A stretch of 64,000 nt of DNA from Ziziphus jujuba (taxonomy: Eukaryota; Streptophyta; Magnoliopsida; Rosales; Rhamnaceae), in NCBI RefSeq assembly GCF_031755915.1, contig NC_083383.1, forward strand, positions 25,894,501-25,958,500, given 5' to 3'. Made by a program: the position numbers and the translations under genes. Positions 23,766-36,012 of this stretch are shown in pieces. The notes beneath the pieces were generated by a model. The model was not told the origin of the DNA and made no database searches. It saw only the letters and a program-made list of their open reading frames with translations. Within the stretch, counting starts at the first letter, position 1, and each line of letters begins with the position of its first letter.

Positions 23766-25310
23766 TAAATCATAATTAATGTAAATGACAAAAAAGCTTA
23801 TTGAAAATTTTCAAAATAGAAGAAAACAAATGAAAAAGAAAAAAGGAAAGGAAAAAAAAGAGGCTATAATGAAATTAACCATTCTATTAACAAAGACGAC
23901 TGGTAATAATTTGTTAACCAATATTTTAGATGCTAATGGATATGATAACGTGCTAATAATTTTTAAATTAATTATTATGGAACTCGTTTTTAGAACCTCA
24001 AAATTACAAAACGCTCAACCCTATTATAAAATGCTAAACAGTTAACTTCGAACTAGTTTCTAGTTTGGGATTGATTTTAAATTTTTTAGAATCAATTCTT
24101 TCATAATTTTAGGAGATGAAAGTGTTAATTTTTTTTAAAAAAATATATAATTCTCTAAGAATCTAGATATTTTAGAAGCTCATTTTGAGAAGCAGTTAGT
24201 GCGTAACTTTTTAAATTCTAATTTTAATTTCTTCCATTGATCATCACCAAAAATGCATTTGGGTTGCTTTTTGGATTATGAAAGAACTTTCCATAAAATA
24301 AAGTGTTTAGTAAATCTATAAAATTTATATTCTTCAATAGTCTTCCCATCCAAAAGCTAAAATTTGAGGAGTAATAAGTGGTAGCTTTTAATATTTTCTT
24401 TCTGGTGCAAGCAGAATTTTGTTATTAAATTATTATTATAACCTTTTATTAACAACAAAATTCCCTTTTAGTTATATGTAACTTTAGGTATTATAACCTT
24501 TTATTAACAACAAAATTCCCTTTTACTTTTATGTAACTTTAAGGCCTTTCTAGGTGGTCGATTTCTTTTGAATATTATATAATTTTTATGTTCATCAATT
24601 AAATAAATTTAACATTAATGTAGTTAGGGAGAGAACACAACAAAAATAAATATTAGATATGTTATTAATTTTATTATTTAGAAAGACAAATAAATTAACT
24701 GCAAAATATATGTATATATATATATATAATTATCATTCATGTCTACTTTGATTATTATATATAATTACAACAGTTAAATATGTTATTTATCAAATATTTA
24801 AATTCTAATTTTTGTAACTTTTAACCATATTTGATGTAACAATTTATCAAAAACTTATCAAATTGACGGAAAAATTTTATTGCTTCCATAAAATTTTTAC
24901 TAATTCTTTAATAATCTATAACAACTAAAAAGTAAAGTTTAAATGCCACTTTTGATCCTCGTTAACAAAGCTATTTTTTTCTTTTTCAATTTATAGGTTC
25001 ATAATAAATAAGCTTTGATACATCAAATATTTTTCCCTCCTATATAGTTGTGCTAAATAAAAAATAATAATTGTGTTAAATAAAATATTTAATTAGTTAA
25101 TTTTTTATGCATAATCTAAAGGGTTTGACTAAATCAAAATTCATCCCTCAGATTTAAGCTAGCTATTTCAATTGCAACCCCTACCATCCATCTGTTTTTA
25201 GGATATGTTACTCTCTCTCTCCTGAGTGGTAAGTTGAATTATTTTTTATACCCTTAATAGTGACATATCAAACTACTCTTATGCCATTATTAATGTTATC
25301 ATGATTAATT
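23766..25310. other. AT-rich intergenic DNA with a tandem duplication
   Basis: No gene seen. A tandem duplication of about 58 bp lies at roughly 24433-24545 (unit containing CCTTTTATTAACAACAAAAT), with only a few differences between the copies. An AT microsatellite lies at 24711-24729. Confidence 0.55.
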
Positions 25311-26033
25311 GGAAATATTTCATTTACACCTTTTGAGATTTAAGATGAATACAAAAACATCCTTTAAGTTCATAATAATATAACTAGATCTATTGAAGAA
25401 GTCTAAATTACACTTATACCCATATTTAAGTTAAATTACATTCAGAATTCCTTTTATTTCTTGTTCTTTTTTGCAATTATTATTTTTAAAACTTCAAAGT
25501 TTTTTAATTTATATTTTAATGAATTTTATTTAAAATAACTGACAATTTTTTAGTTAAAAAAAACATTTTGTGATGATTTTAATAAGATAAGTTTTTTATA
25601 ACTAAGTGATAATTTATCAAACATATTCTATTTAATTTATTAAAATGTTTATAATTTGTCAAATATTCAACTGAATATATTATAATTTTTCAAATATATT
25701 TATCAAATATATAACTTTATCAAAAAAGATTATGTAATAAAAACTATCTAATATTTTTTATAAAAAAGTTGAAAAATTATCACATAACTTAAATAAAAAT
25801 TAATTAAAAATATAAAAAAATTGAAAATTTCAATTTAGTTATTGCAAAAAATAATAATAATAATAATAAAAGTAATTTTGAAAGTAATTTAACTTAAATA
25901 AGGGTATAATAGTAATTTAGATTCCTTCAGAAAATGCCGATGATATTATTAGAATGATGATATTATTAAAACAAAACCTAAGGGATATTTTTATATTTGC
26001 CCCAAACCTCACGGATGTAAATAAAATATTCCC
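25311..26033. mobile_element. MITE with ~130 bp terminal inverted repeats (Mutator-type candidate)
   Basis: The left end GGAAATATTTCATTTACACC continues through CATCCTTTAAG, GAAGAAGTCTAAATTACACT and ACCCATATTTAAGTTAAATT. The reverse complement of the right end reads GGGAATATTTTATTTACATC, then TATCCCTTAGG, TGAAGGAATCTAAATTACTA and ACCCTTATTTAAGTTAAATT. Similarity therefore extends over about 130 bp. The flanking 9-mers TGATTAATT and TAACTAATT agree at seven of nine positions, consistent with an old 9 bp target duplication. Confidence 0.65.
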
Positions 26034-26488
26034 TAACTAATTTTATTAACTTGATATGTTTAAATTGGAGATGTTACATATGAATTTTATATAATAAAAT
26101 TAATAAAATTCAAAGAGGTAAATCAACAAAACTTAAGTATTAAATTTGAATTTTACATAATAAAATTATTAAAAACAAAAGAGATAAATCAAAAAAATTT
26201 AAATATGATTTTTCTATAATAAAATTAATATACGTAAAATAAATGAATCAATAAAGTTAAATTATTGGAAAAATATATAACACTAAATTTAAAATTAACC
26301 TTAAATTTGTCAAATAATTAAAATTGTTGAAAAAAAAAAACTAAATGAAAGGTATAATAATTTTTTTAAAGAAGTGATAATACGAAGTAAATAGGGAAAA
26401 CAAAATGAAGTTTTGTTGAAAAAATAAATGAATTTTTAAGAATAAAAATTATACATATATTCATTAATTTAATTTATAACAAATTCAC

Positions 26489-26547
<59 letters not shown>

Positions 26548-26824
26548 CGAGGGAGAGAGAGAGAGAAGTGATATTACGTTAATAAATTTACATAGTAGTT
26601 TGCTAAAAGTGATATTACCATTTTTTTTTTCTGTTATTTTGCTTAATATAAAATTAATTATGCAAAATAGATAAGTCAATAAAATTACTTTATCAAAAAA
26701 TATATAAAATTAATTTTAAAACTTACTTAAAAATTTTCAATTAATTGCATAAATTGTTGGAAGAAAAAACCAAATGAAAGATATAATAATATATTGCGAA
26801 AGTGATAATATGCTGTAAATATGG

Positions 26825-26871
<47 letters not shown>

Positions 26872-27066
26872 CTTCTTAATTCTTTTAGGATTAAGATGAA
26901 ATTCATTTCTTAGTTATTTCGAATATTAAATAAATTTTAAACTACAGGGAAAAAAAAGTAATGGTTTTTAAAATAATTTCATAAATGAATATAACTAAAT
27001 GAGTTCAAAGAATAAATTTAAAAAACTATATACATATCGATTCATTTTAATTTATAATATATGCTC

Positions 27067-27104
<38 letters not shown>

Positions 27105-27318
27105 TAAACGGCCGTTTTATATTACCAGGGTGGCTACCCGCTTCACACATATCCGATGTGTTCTTAGTGTTGGACGTTCACAGGTTTCCCATCTCAAATT
27201 CTCTCTTTTAATGTAGAGAATTAATATTTCTCAATTAACGTGTATTATGATATCTGAAATACACCAAAAAAATTAAAAAAATAAAAATAAAAACCCTATC
27301 TAAAACTGGCTTCCGTGA

Positions 27319-27357
<39 letters not shown>

Positions 27358-27590
27358 TGCAATGTCCTAATCCAACTTATGTCATTGGTAGGTATGATTA
27401 TCATTATTAGTTTTAACAGACATGACAACAGTTACAGTAGAATTCAAAATGTTAATAAATTAAATTTTTTTTTTTAAAATTAGGATCTTTAAATTAACAA
27501 AAAACTAATATTTAATAAATATAATATATATATATATATTTTGTTTTGTTTTTATGAGAAATTAACCATCAAAGATATTTAATTTGATGT
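26034..27590. other. AT-rich intergenic DNA with compound microsatellites
   Basis: No gene seen. It holds a compound (AT)n(GT)n run at about 26494-26547 followed by a GA run (26554-26567), AT runs at 26839-26868 and 27072-27101, and an ATT run at 27320-27357. Confidence 0.55.
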
Positions 27591-27662
27591 CCTAACAAAC
27601 AATAGCATTAGTACTAAAATATAGAATTGTGATCAATTTTTATTTTGTAGATTTTTTTTTTT

Positions 27663-28136
27663 GAGTAATTTAAATGATTAGTCTCTAAACTATACCGCTA
27701 TTTACAAGTCCGTTCTTAAAAAAAATTTCTTTTGGTATTTTAGTCTCCAAACCCATCAAAACATTATACCATTAGCTGGACATTATTCTATTCAAAATCT
27801 TATTCTTTTAGAGACCAATTTATAACATAAAAAATAGTTTAAGAACGCCTCATATAATTTAAGAATTAATTGTGATAATTGATTAAGTATACATTTAAAT
27901 CTCAAATTATATCATACATTATATATTAATTTTTAAATTATGTTTTATGTTACAATATGATCCTTAACACAAAATTTGCATGTGCATCTCATGGTGAATT
28001 TTGAATAGAATAATATCAAAAGACTAATGGAATAATATTTTAATGAGGTCAAAGACTAAACTAGTAAAAAAAAATTGTTTATGGATCGACTTGTAAATGA
28101 CAATACAGTTTGGGGACCGACTATGTGATTTTACCC
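27663..28136. mobile_element. Mutator-type MITE inside the tandem array
   Basis: The left end (GAGTAATTTAAATGATTAGT, then TATTTACAAGTCCGTTCTTA and TATTTTAGTCTCCAAACCCA) pairs with the reverse complement of the right end (GGGTAAAATCACATAGTCGG, then CATTTACAAGTCGATCCATA and TAGTTTAGTCTTTGACCTCA). The inverted repeats are at least 110 bp. T-runs flank both sides (27652-27662 and 28137-28145), compatible with a 9 bp duplication. The other array units lack the element, so the empty site is visible in the same window. Confidence 0.75.
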
Positions 28137-28314
28137 TTTTTTTTTAGTGAATAATTTTTAGTTCTTAGTTAACTCAACTATTTATATCTTATATCTTAGT
28201 CTCCCCAACTAATGTATATACCAAACATTCGCTATATAGTGAGGAAGTAGCTATACAGCTAGACATAAGAAAGTTTGCATCGATTCATATCTTGGTACAA
28301 AATAGGACATGTAC

Positions 28315-28330
28315 AAGATGATCAATTAAG
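28315..28330. repeat. Left target-site duplication of the SINE
   Basis: AAGATGATCAATTAAG; it recurs as AAGATGATCAACCAAG at 28456-28471, with 14 of 16 positions equal. Confidence 0.65.
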
Positions 28331-28455
28331 TGAGGCCGTGTGGTAACCTTTATGGTTCAGAGATACCAACATCTCAGCCTATGAGCTGGTTCGAGCCTCA
28401 TCAGTTAAAAAAACATAAAAAAATAAAATAAAAAAAAAGAAAGAAAAAAAGAAAG
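28331..28455 (+). mobile_element. tRNA-derived SINE insertion (~125 bp)
   Basis: The body begins TGAGGCCGTGTGGTAACC and contains GCTGGTTCGAGCCTC, a good match to a polymerase III B box. An A box-like stretch lies about 50 bp upstream around GTGTGGTAACC. It ends in an A-rich tail (28404-28455). A 16 bp near-perfect duplication flanks it. The two later array units read straight through the equivalent site without this segment, which confirms an insertion. Confidence 0.65.
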
Positions 28456-28471
28456 AAGATGATCAACCAAG
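28456..28471. repeat. Right target-site duplication of the SINE
   Basis: AAGATGATCAACCAAG directly after the A-rich tail; partner of 28315-28330. Confidence 0.65.
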
Positions 28472-28481
28472 CACATCAACA

Positions 28482-28880
28482 CTGCCATCTGAAATAATCT
28501 GTAAATTATATATAAAAGGATTTGATAGCAAGCGACTTAAAAGTCTTAATTGTACGCTACAAGAAATTGATTTATTAGCTAGCAACTTAAACATCTAAAT
28601 TTTAAGCAAGAAGTTAACGAGGTCAATTTCTTTGCTCCTTTTCTTTTCAATCCCCAACCAAAAAAAAAAAAAAAAAAAATTCTATTCAAACCTGCCATCT
28701 GAAATAATCTGTAAATTATATATAAAAGAATTTGGTAGCAAGCGACTTAAAAGTCTTAATTGTACGCTACAAGAAACTGATTTGTTAGCTATCAACTTAA
28801 ACATCTAAATTTTAAGCAATAAGTTAAGGAGGTCAATTTCTTTGCTCCTTTTCTTTTCAATCCCCAAAAAAAAAAAAATT
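28482..28880. repeat. ~209 bp recent tandem duplication within the first array unit
   Basis: The copy at 28482-28690 is repeated at 28691-28880. Each contains TTATATATAAAAGGATTTGA-type sequence, TTGTACGCTACAAGAAA and GGTCAATTTCTTTGCTCCTT. Only about eight substitutions plus a poly-A length difference separate the copies, so it is younger than the array itself. Confidence 0.8.
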
Positions 28881-30232
28881 CTATTCGAGATAATTGAAAG
28901 GAGAAACAAACAAAACCAATAATCATTCAAATACAAAACAATCCCAAAAAAACAAAAGTTGCTCATATCGTTAAAGATAACTCGTGATGGAAAGAAAGCT
29001 AAGCATGAAACAAAAACATCCATATATATAAGAGTTAAAATTGAATAAAATGATCAAAAAACAAGTTAGAGTCATTTATGATCACATATATAAAGGACAA
29101 AAATGTAAAATTATAATCAATTAATTGGAGTTCAAGCAAGCTACAGCAATAAGCTGTTAAAAAAAAAAAAAATACTCCTAACATTTGGAAAAAAAAACTA
29201 TAAAAAAGACATTAGAATTGTAACCTTTAAACGTCAAAATTAAAATATATAAAGAAATAATCGTATGAGTAGTGAAATATAGAATAGCAATCAATTTTTA
29301 TTTCTTAGTGTCTTTTTTCTTTTAAGCGAATAATTCTTATTTCTTAGTCAACTCAACTATATATATAATAATTCTTATATCTTAGTCAAGCCAATTAATG
29401 TATAAACCAAAATTTGTTATATAGTTAGGAAGCAGCTTTGCAACTCAACATATGAATGTCGGCATGGACTCGTATTTTGGTACAAAATAGGACATGTAAA
29501 AGACCACCAACCAAACACGTCAACATTGGTGCAATACTATTCTATCCTATGTAAATCTGCCATTTGAATTAATCCATAAATTAGATAAAAAAGCAATTGG
29601 TAGCTAGCATCTTATACATCTAAATTGTAAACTACAAGTTAAGGAAGTCAATTTCTTTGCTTCCTTTCTTTTCAATCCAAAAAAGATGATTCTATTCGGG
29701 AGAATTGAAAAGGAAAACAAACAAACCAATAACCATTCAAATACAAAACAAATCAAAAAAGGAAAAAGAGAAATACATCTCGTTAAACTTGAAGATTACG
29801 CAGGATGGAGAGAAAGCAAAACCAGTAAAAAATAAAACCATCCATGTAAAAGAGTGAAAATTAAATAAAATGACCAAAAAACCAAGTTATACTCACTTAT
29901 GGCCACATATATAAAGGAAAAAAATGTAAAATTATAATCTATTAATTGGAACCCAAGCAAACTACGATAACAGGCCGTCCAAAAAAATGCTCATAACATT
30001 TAAAATAATTATAAAACAGACATTAGAATCTAACTTTTTAACCCTTAAAAATAAAATATATTACGAAATAATAGTATTAGTTAAAAAACATAGTAATAAC
30101 GATTAATTCTTATTTCTTAGTCTTTTCTTTTTAGTAAATAATTCCTATTTCTTAGTCAACTCAACTATATATAATAATTCATATATCTTAGTCAACCCAA
30201 CTAATGTATATATCAAAATTTGCTATATAGCT

Positions 30233-30425
30233 AGGAAGCAACTCTACGGCTAGACATGTAAATGTTGCATCGACTAGACATATGAATGTTGTGTCGACTT
30301 ATCTTGGTACAAAATAGGATATGTACAAAATGGAAGCAACTCTACGGCTAGACATATGAATGTTGCATTGACTAGACATATTAATCTTATCTTGGTACAA
30401 AATAAAATAGGACATGTACAAAACG
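30233..30425. repeat. ~85-95 bp tandem duplication in the third array unit
   Basis: GGAAGCAACTCTACGGCTAG, TGAATGTTG and TTGGTACAAAATAGGA appear twice in succession, starting at about 30233 and 30332. It is a second, independent local duplication in the array. Confidence 0.65.
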
Positions 30426-30975
30426 ATCAAGCAAGCACGTCAAAAGTGATGTAACTTCATTCTATTTAAACCTGCCATCTAAATTAATCTATAAATTAGA
30501 TAAAAGGATTTGGTTGGTAGCTACTTATACATCTAAATTGTTAGCTACAAGTTAAAGAGGTCAATTTCTTTACTCCCTTTCTTTCAATTCAAAAAAAGAA
30601 GATCTATTTAGAGAATTGAAAGGGAAAACAAATAAAACCAATAAACTAAAAAAGAAAGAAAAAGGCATACAGAGCTTGTTAAGATAACTCACAATGAAGA
30701 GAAAGCAAAATCTATAAGAAACAAAACCATCCATATAAATAAAAGTGAAAATTAAATAAAATGACTAAAAAAATCAAGTTATACTCATTTATGACTACAT
30801 ATATATAAAGGATAAAAATATAAAATTATAATCAATTAATTAGAGCCCAAATAAGTTACAGCAATAAGGTGTTTTAAAAGAACACTCCTAATACTTAAAA
30901 AAACAAAAAAAAAAAAAACAAAATTAGAATCTAACTTTTTAACCCTCAAAATGAAATATATTAGGAAACTATCAT

Positions 30976-31649
30976 AAGGTTGGAAATTTCAAAAATTAGG
31001 CAAGTGTCACCAACCATTTATTCTCACTTAAAGTACTGCTATAGATTATTAAAAAAAGAAAAAAAAGAAAAAATAAAAAAAGTACCACTATAGATATTTA
31101 AAAAAAAAAAAAAAAAAAAACTATAGATATAAACAACCATCTCTCTCTCTCTAATGCCCTTCCGCCATCTCCACTAGATTTTCCTTTTTCATAATGGATT
31201 CTTTTTTGTTTTGTTTTGTTTTATTAAGTGGCACATTTTGCAACATAATAACAAAATATATTCCAACATAATTTGATGGCAATGTATGCAATTACCTTTG
31301 TATACCCTCTAGATGCTAATTTTAACAATCAAACTCACGGCACGGCCTACAAATGAAATGATTGAAGCCTGAAGAATGAATTTCGATTTACTCCAAAATT
31401 CAAACGTCACGGATGAAATGAGCTCATATTTAATAATATTACATATAGTGATAAAAATAAGAAAAAGATTTAAAATATTATTATGATAATGCTACTTAAA
31501 GATATAATAATCCATCTACACTGATTTTTATCTGACCCAAGCTTGGGCAACCCCACGAAATAGCCAAAGCTGAATTTCGATGATTCCAAATTGTCCACGA
31601 AATACACATGAAACATTCTTGTTCCATTCCACTTTGGGAAACCAAGAAA
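30976..31649. other. Intergenic DNA right of the tandem array
   Basis: No gene recognised. It holds poly-A rich stretches (31033-31121) and a CT run (31141-31153). Confidence 0.5.
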
Positions 31650-31996
31650 TAATTAGGATCATTATGAGGGATGAGAAGGGATTGTTGCTTGCTTCTATGG
31701 CAAAATCTTTAAGGTATCAATCTTCATCATTGGCTACTAAGTTAGCATGCTAAAGTTGCTATTGATTTGATTAATACCTCTTCTAAAAAGTTTTGGTGCC
31801 TGATTGTTTTTCAGTTCAAGATATTTGGGTAAGTGTTAGAAGTTGGAGTTTCAATTGTTCTTCTAATCCCCAAGGAGATCAATAGGGTTGCCCTTGAGTC
31901 GGTAAAGTTGGGGTTTCGGTCTGACTTTATGTACACCTGGCTTGAGGAAGGTCCTTCGTGGATTCAGGATTTAATTCTTGATAATCTTTCTTGATA
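31650..31996 (+). pseudogene. Decayed RNase H-like (RVT_3) fragment of a non-LTR element or related gene
   Basis: Short frames read RDEKGLLLASMAKSLRYQSS near the left end and, after shifts, NRVALESVKLGF, then YTWLEEGPSWIQDLILDNLS near the right end. This order and wording match the plant RNase H-like domain often found at the end of LINE-type polyproteins (xxRDxxGxxLASL...NRVAHxLAKLG...WLEExPxWIxDLxxxD). The middle is deleted or unreadable, and there are in-frame stops and at least one frameshift. It is clearly a relic. Confidence 0.55.
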
Positions 31997-33754
31997 ACGA
32001 AATGTCCACTTTTATATAATAATAATAATAATAATAATAATATCAATGTCCTTTTTAGTTATTATATTATATTATTAAACACTGATATTAACCATTATTA
32101 ATTTTAAAATTTATAGCAATTTTCATCACATGTTTAGCAAGCACTAGGTTGATTTTTTCTATAAAGTGTTGATTCTTTCTATAGCTATTTATTTTTTCAA
32201 TACAAATAAAGCTAATTGTTTCAAAAATTACAGTAATTCCACACCAAGCCTAATTGTACTGTTAAGCTTTTGGCTTTGGTTGGTAAGTATTCAACCTATC
32301 AGAACTAGCCGGGATTGAGAAAACAGAAAATGGAGCCATCTCAGCTGTCCCATCATTATGTAAAGTCAAGAGTAATTCTTTTTATTAATATATTTTTCAT
32401 GATTTTTTTTTTTTTTTGAAAATATTGTTGTCAGATGCAATACTTATTACTATTTTTTTTTCCCTTCAGATTTTTCTGTATGGAATGGTAAACTATAAAC
32501 TTAATAACCAAATTACACACTCCTAAATAGAGAAAGAGTCAAAAACCAATGCCTTCTTAAATTTCATCCTCCTCATTTTTGGCTTTTGTCAGCATTTCCT
32601 TTAGTTTCCTGCTTCAATGTCAACATAATTTTTTTTTGTTTTGTTTATAGAATATTCAACTACCGTTCAACTACTAGAGTTATCTTTTTTTAAAATATAT
32701 ATATATATATATTTCAAAAAATTAATAAATAAAAGTTATCTTTTAGGGTTTGCCTAAAGATAAAAATGCATATAATATTCTATTAAATTGGTTTTTCAGG
32801 GTTTGCCTCCACTCTTACTTTAGTTACTTTGTAAAGTAAGTAATAATTTTTTTTTCTTTTTTTTTGTGGTGAATTGTAAAGTTTGTAATAATAATACTAT
32901 TGAAGAAAAAGAAGATAATATTCTTTACGCATATGATTAGTAAGCGATATGAACATGAAATACTTTGTCTACTGCCTTATGAATTTTTTTATTGAAATAT
33001 GTCATAAAGACAAAATTTTGTATAAAAAGAAAAATAAATAAATAGTCATAGAGGTGCATGCGGATATAGTGCATGCTGATAATGAAAAGTAAAGTTCCAT
33101 ATAACATATTCCATTTGGTAACTTAAAAAGTTTGGATATTTTAAAAACAATTTAATAACAAAATCACTATAATTTTTTTAGGCAAATTTTCAGTATCTAA
33201 CCTTTAATATAAAAACAGGAATAAAATAAAAAGTTAGAAAATATGGATTTATTCCTACAAATTCACATGTCAAATTAAAGTAGTGCAGTTTACAACTTTG
33301 GAAACACTATTTTCCAAAAAGAGTTGGATGTTGTATGTATTTTATGTCAAAAACAGAATACAATGCATATGGTAATCATTTGCTTTTGACAAATTTGATA
33401 AGTGGGACTTGACCCCTAAAAAAAAAAAAGGGTTGGATAAGTGGGAAAATGTTGTCGAATGATTTTAATATTTTCCAAAATCATGCATTTTGATCATGTT
33501 CCAAACTAGATTCATCATAAAATTATACTCCAACAAAGTAATTACCTACTAAAGTCGCAAAGTTGTTTATACAGTGCAATTTAAAATTTTATTATTTATT
33601 ATCATACGTGAACAGAGACATTCTCAAATAAATACTCAAATACAAATTCAAAAGGGGATTTAACAAGGTTTATTCATAAGTACATTACACATTAAATCAT
33701 TAAGATAAGATCACCAATATTAGATTCATTTAAAAAATGTTAGGTATGGAAAAT
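31997..33754. other. AT-rich intergenic DNA
   Basis: No coding signature. It contains an AAT run at 32019-32043 and an AT run at about 32694-32711. Confidence 0.5.
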
Positions 33755-34251
33755 AATGAGACATTTGGTTTATAGAGTTATTATTTTCATAAAAATGGGA
33801 TGTTGGGAATTCTTCCAAATTATATTAATGATCCAAATAATAGAATAGCTATTCATGAAAATAAAAAAAATGGAATATCGATTTCTATTTATACATTTGA
33901 TAATGATAAAGAGTTAGATTCAAAGTTTAGTATTTAAAAATACCAAATTTGGTTCAAATCAATAAAAATTCAACACTTATATTTATTTATATATTTTGTA
34001 AACGTTATAAACTATCTAAATTTAAATATATTATAAATATCGTAAATATATATATATATATAAAGGTAATCTAGATAAGAATACGAGAATAAAAATACTA
34101 AATTTTTTAAAAGAGTAGTTATTCTTTTAATAAGAGATTATTTTATTTTATTTTAAATAACCATTTTTTATTTAAAAATATAACAAATATAAAAAAATAA
34201 TATTCTAAAATAGCTATTCTATTTATATATCCATTCCGGATACCAAAAACT
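33755..34251. mobile_element. Possible MITE with short inverted termini
   Basis: The left end (GAGACATTTGGTTTATAGAG) resembles the reverse complement of the right end (AGAGTTTTTGGTATCCGGAA). AATAGAATAGCTATTC near the left end is mirrored by AATAGCTATTCTATTT near the right. The pattern recalls TTTGGTAT..GGAATGG-type plant MITEs. The termini are imperfect and no target duplication was fixed. Confidence 0.3.
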
Positions 34252-36012
34252 CTAAGTTTTTTTTTTTTTCCACTATTTAACAAAAAGGAACAATTTTATA
34301 GGCTTCAAAATTTTACAATTCAAAGTAGTTTTAGTATTGTATAAGTAAGAATGATTAAACCATATATGTAGCCGCATGTTAAACTACTATAAACATATTG
34401 CATGAAATTTTATAACTTTTAGGTCTCAATTAGTTAAGTTATGCACCTATGCAAGGGGATATATGGGTTTCTTTATTACCAAATATATATATATATATAT
34501 ATATATTTAAATGGGTTTCTTTCTTTTTTTTTGCTGTTTGCTTAAACTAATTTTGCATATTAAACGCTAAAAACTAAACCTGTAGTATCACCAAACAAAA
34601 ATAGGCTTTTACGATGGTTGTAACTTTGTCTTTATCGATGAACTCTTTAATGTTCATCTTCGAAAACACATGAAAGAAAAATCAACACGAACATTGAGAC
34701 CATCGAAGATGATTTTGAATAGTCACGAATGGCGTTAAAGAAAAGCTTTGTCTTTTACAGTTATAAAATACATGATGAATTTCTAACACCAAAAAAATAA
34801 TCCTTCAAAGAATAAACTTAGTACATGTAAATTTTATGTATAAATCATGGATAAACTTTACGTATAAAAATAATAGTTAATGTTTTTTTTTTTTTTTGGG
34901 GGAAGTTAAATATTTTTTTAATATTAAAATGATATAAATGGAATGTGATCCAACTTTTAATGATTTAAATTTTGGAGAGAAATGGTAATTAAAGTTAAAG
35001 ATTATTAAAGTGATATAAATATGATGATGATTTATCTTTTAAATGTTTAATCTTTTGGAAGATGTGTTAATTCTTTGTTTTGTTATTTTTTTATTATAAA
35101 GTATTGAAAACAAATGCATCTATTTTTTATATCCAAAATTTACCAAACAAAAGATGAGTGAGGATTTAATGTTTGATTTGAAAGCAAAGTGACTGTTTTC
35201 CTAGAAAATGATGATGAATCCAACTCAAAAAATAAATAAATAAATAAAGTAATTTTAGGATTTAATTGTAGTTAAACAAAATAAATTTCCATTAAGTAAA
35301 AGAAGAAGAGATCCTAATAAAACTGGGCAGCAGCAGCAAAAGGCAAATGAACCGACCCCAATATTCTCTCTCTCTCTCTACTTTCTAGCTTCACCTTCTG
35401 TTAGAAGAAATTTTTTTTTTTTTTTTTCTGAAAACAAAAAGGTTGAAAAAAGCTTAAATATTTTCGCTGTCTTTACCTCTGTCACTCTTCCTCTGCGCCT
35501 GTCACTTTCTCTCTGTTTTTTTCTTTCCAGTAGCCGCCATTAGCCAGTCATTCTGCAGCAGCTTCGCTTCCTAACAGTCTTTACTTTTTCCATTTATATA
35601 TACAGAGATAGATATATTATATATACGCTGCAAGAAACTAGCAAGAACGCAGAGTATTATTGTACAAAGTAATCCTTATACTTTGTACTTCATTTTCCTT
35701 ATTCCCTCACTCTACAATTTACTCAAAATCTCTTTCACTGCCTACTCTTCATTTATTGCTTGCCCTGCTCTGCATTTTCTTTACTCTTTCCCACTTTCTC
35801 TGCAGAACCCAAAAAAAAAAAAAAAAAAGGGTTGAGTTTGTAGGTTATTTAAAAAAAAAAAAAAAAAAAAACAGCATTTTTTGGATTCCTATTTTCTCTT
35901 TGTTTTCATTTCTTTTCACTGTTTGATTGAAAGTTTCTTCCTTTTTTTTAATTTTTCTTCTCTACAGATTTCTTTGCAAAAAAAACCATTTTGTTCGATC
36001 AGAAAACTTCCC
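34252..36012 (+). promoter_or_regulatory. Intergenic and 5' region of the MATE gene
   Basis: The distal part is AT-rich without genes. From about 35360 the strand turns CT-rich. A TATA-like TTTATATATAC lies at 35593-35603. A leader of up to about 400 bases then runs to the ATG at 36013, with two long A-runs (35810-35828 and 35850-35871). Leader-scale CT-rich and poly-A composition agrees with a 5' UTR; the transcription start is inferred. Confidence 0.4.

Larger units (their letters stand above)
27590..30975. repeat. Local tandem array of ~0.8 kb diverged repeats, three units plus a partial unit
   Basis: Shared landmarks recur in order. AGTCAACTCAACTAT-type blocks begin at about 28170, 29347 and 30153. 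TTGGTACAAAATAGGACATG recurs at about 28293, 29479 and 30304/30390. TGCCATCTGAAATAATCTGT-type blocks occur at about 28483, 28692, 29560 and 30473. AATTAATTGGAGTTCAAGC-type blocks lie at about 29120, 29942 and 30834. Unit spacing is about 0.8 kb between the second and third units; the first is longer because of a SINE and an internal duplication. A partial unit at 27594-27660 is split from the array by a MITE. No coding frames run through it, and its origin is unknown. Confidence 0.75.

Noticed and set aside
23785..24045. Lys-rich frame of 86 residues just outside the Tat element
   Set aside because: Low complexity from an A-rich tract, no family resemblance, no splice or promoter context.
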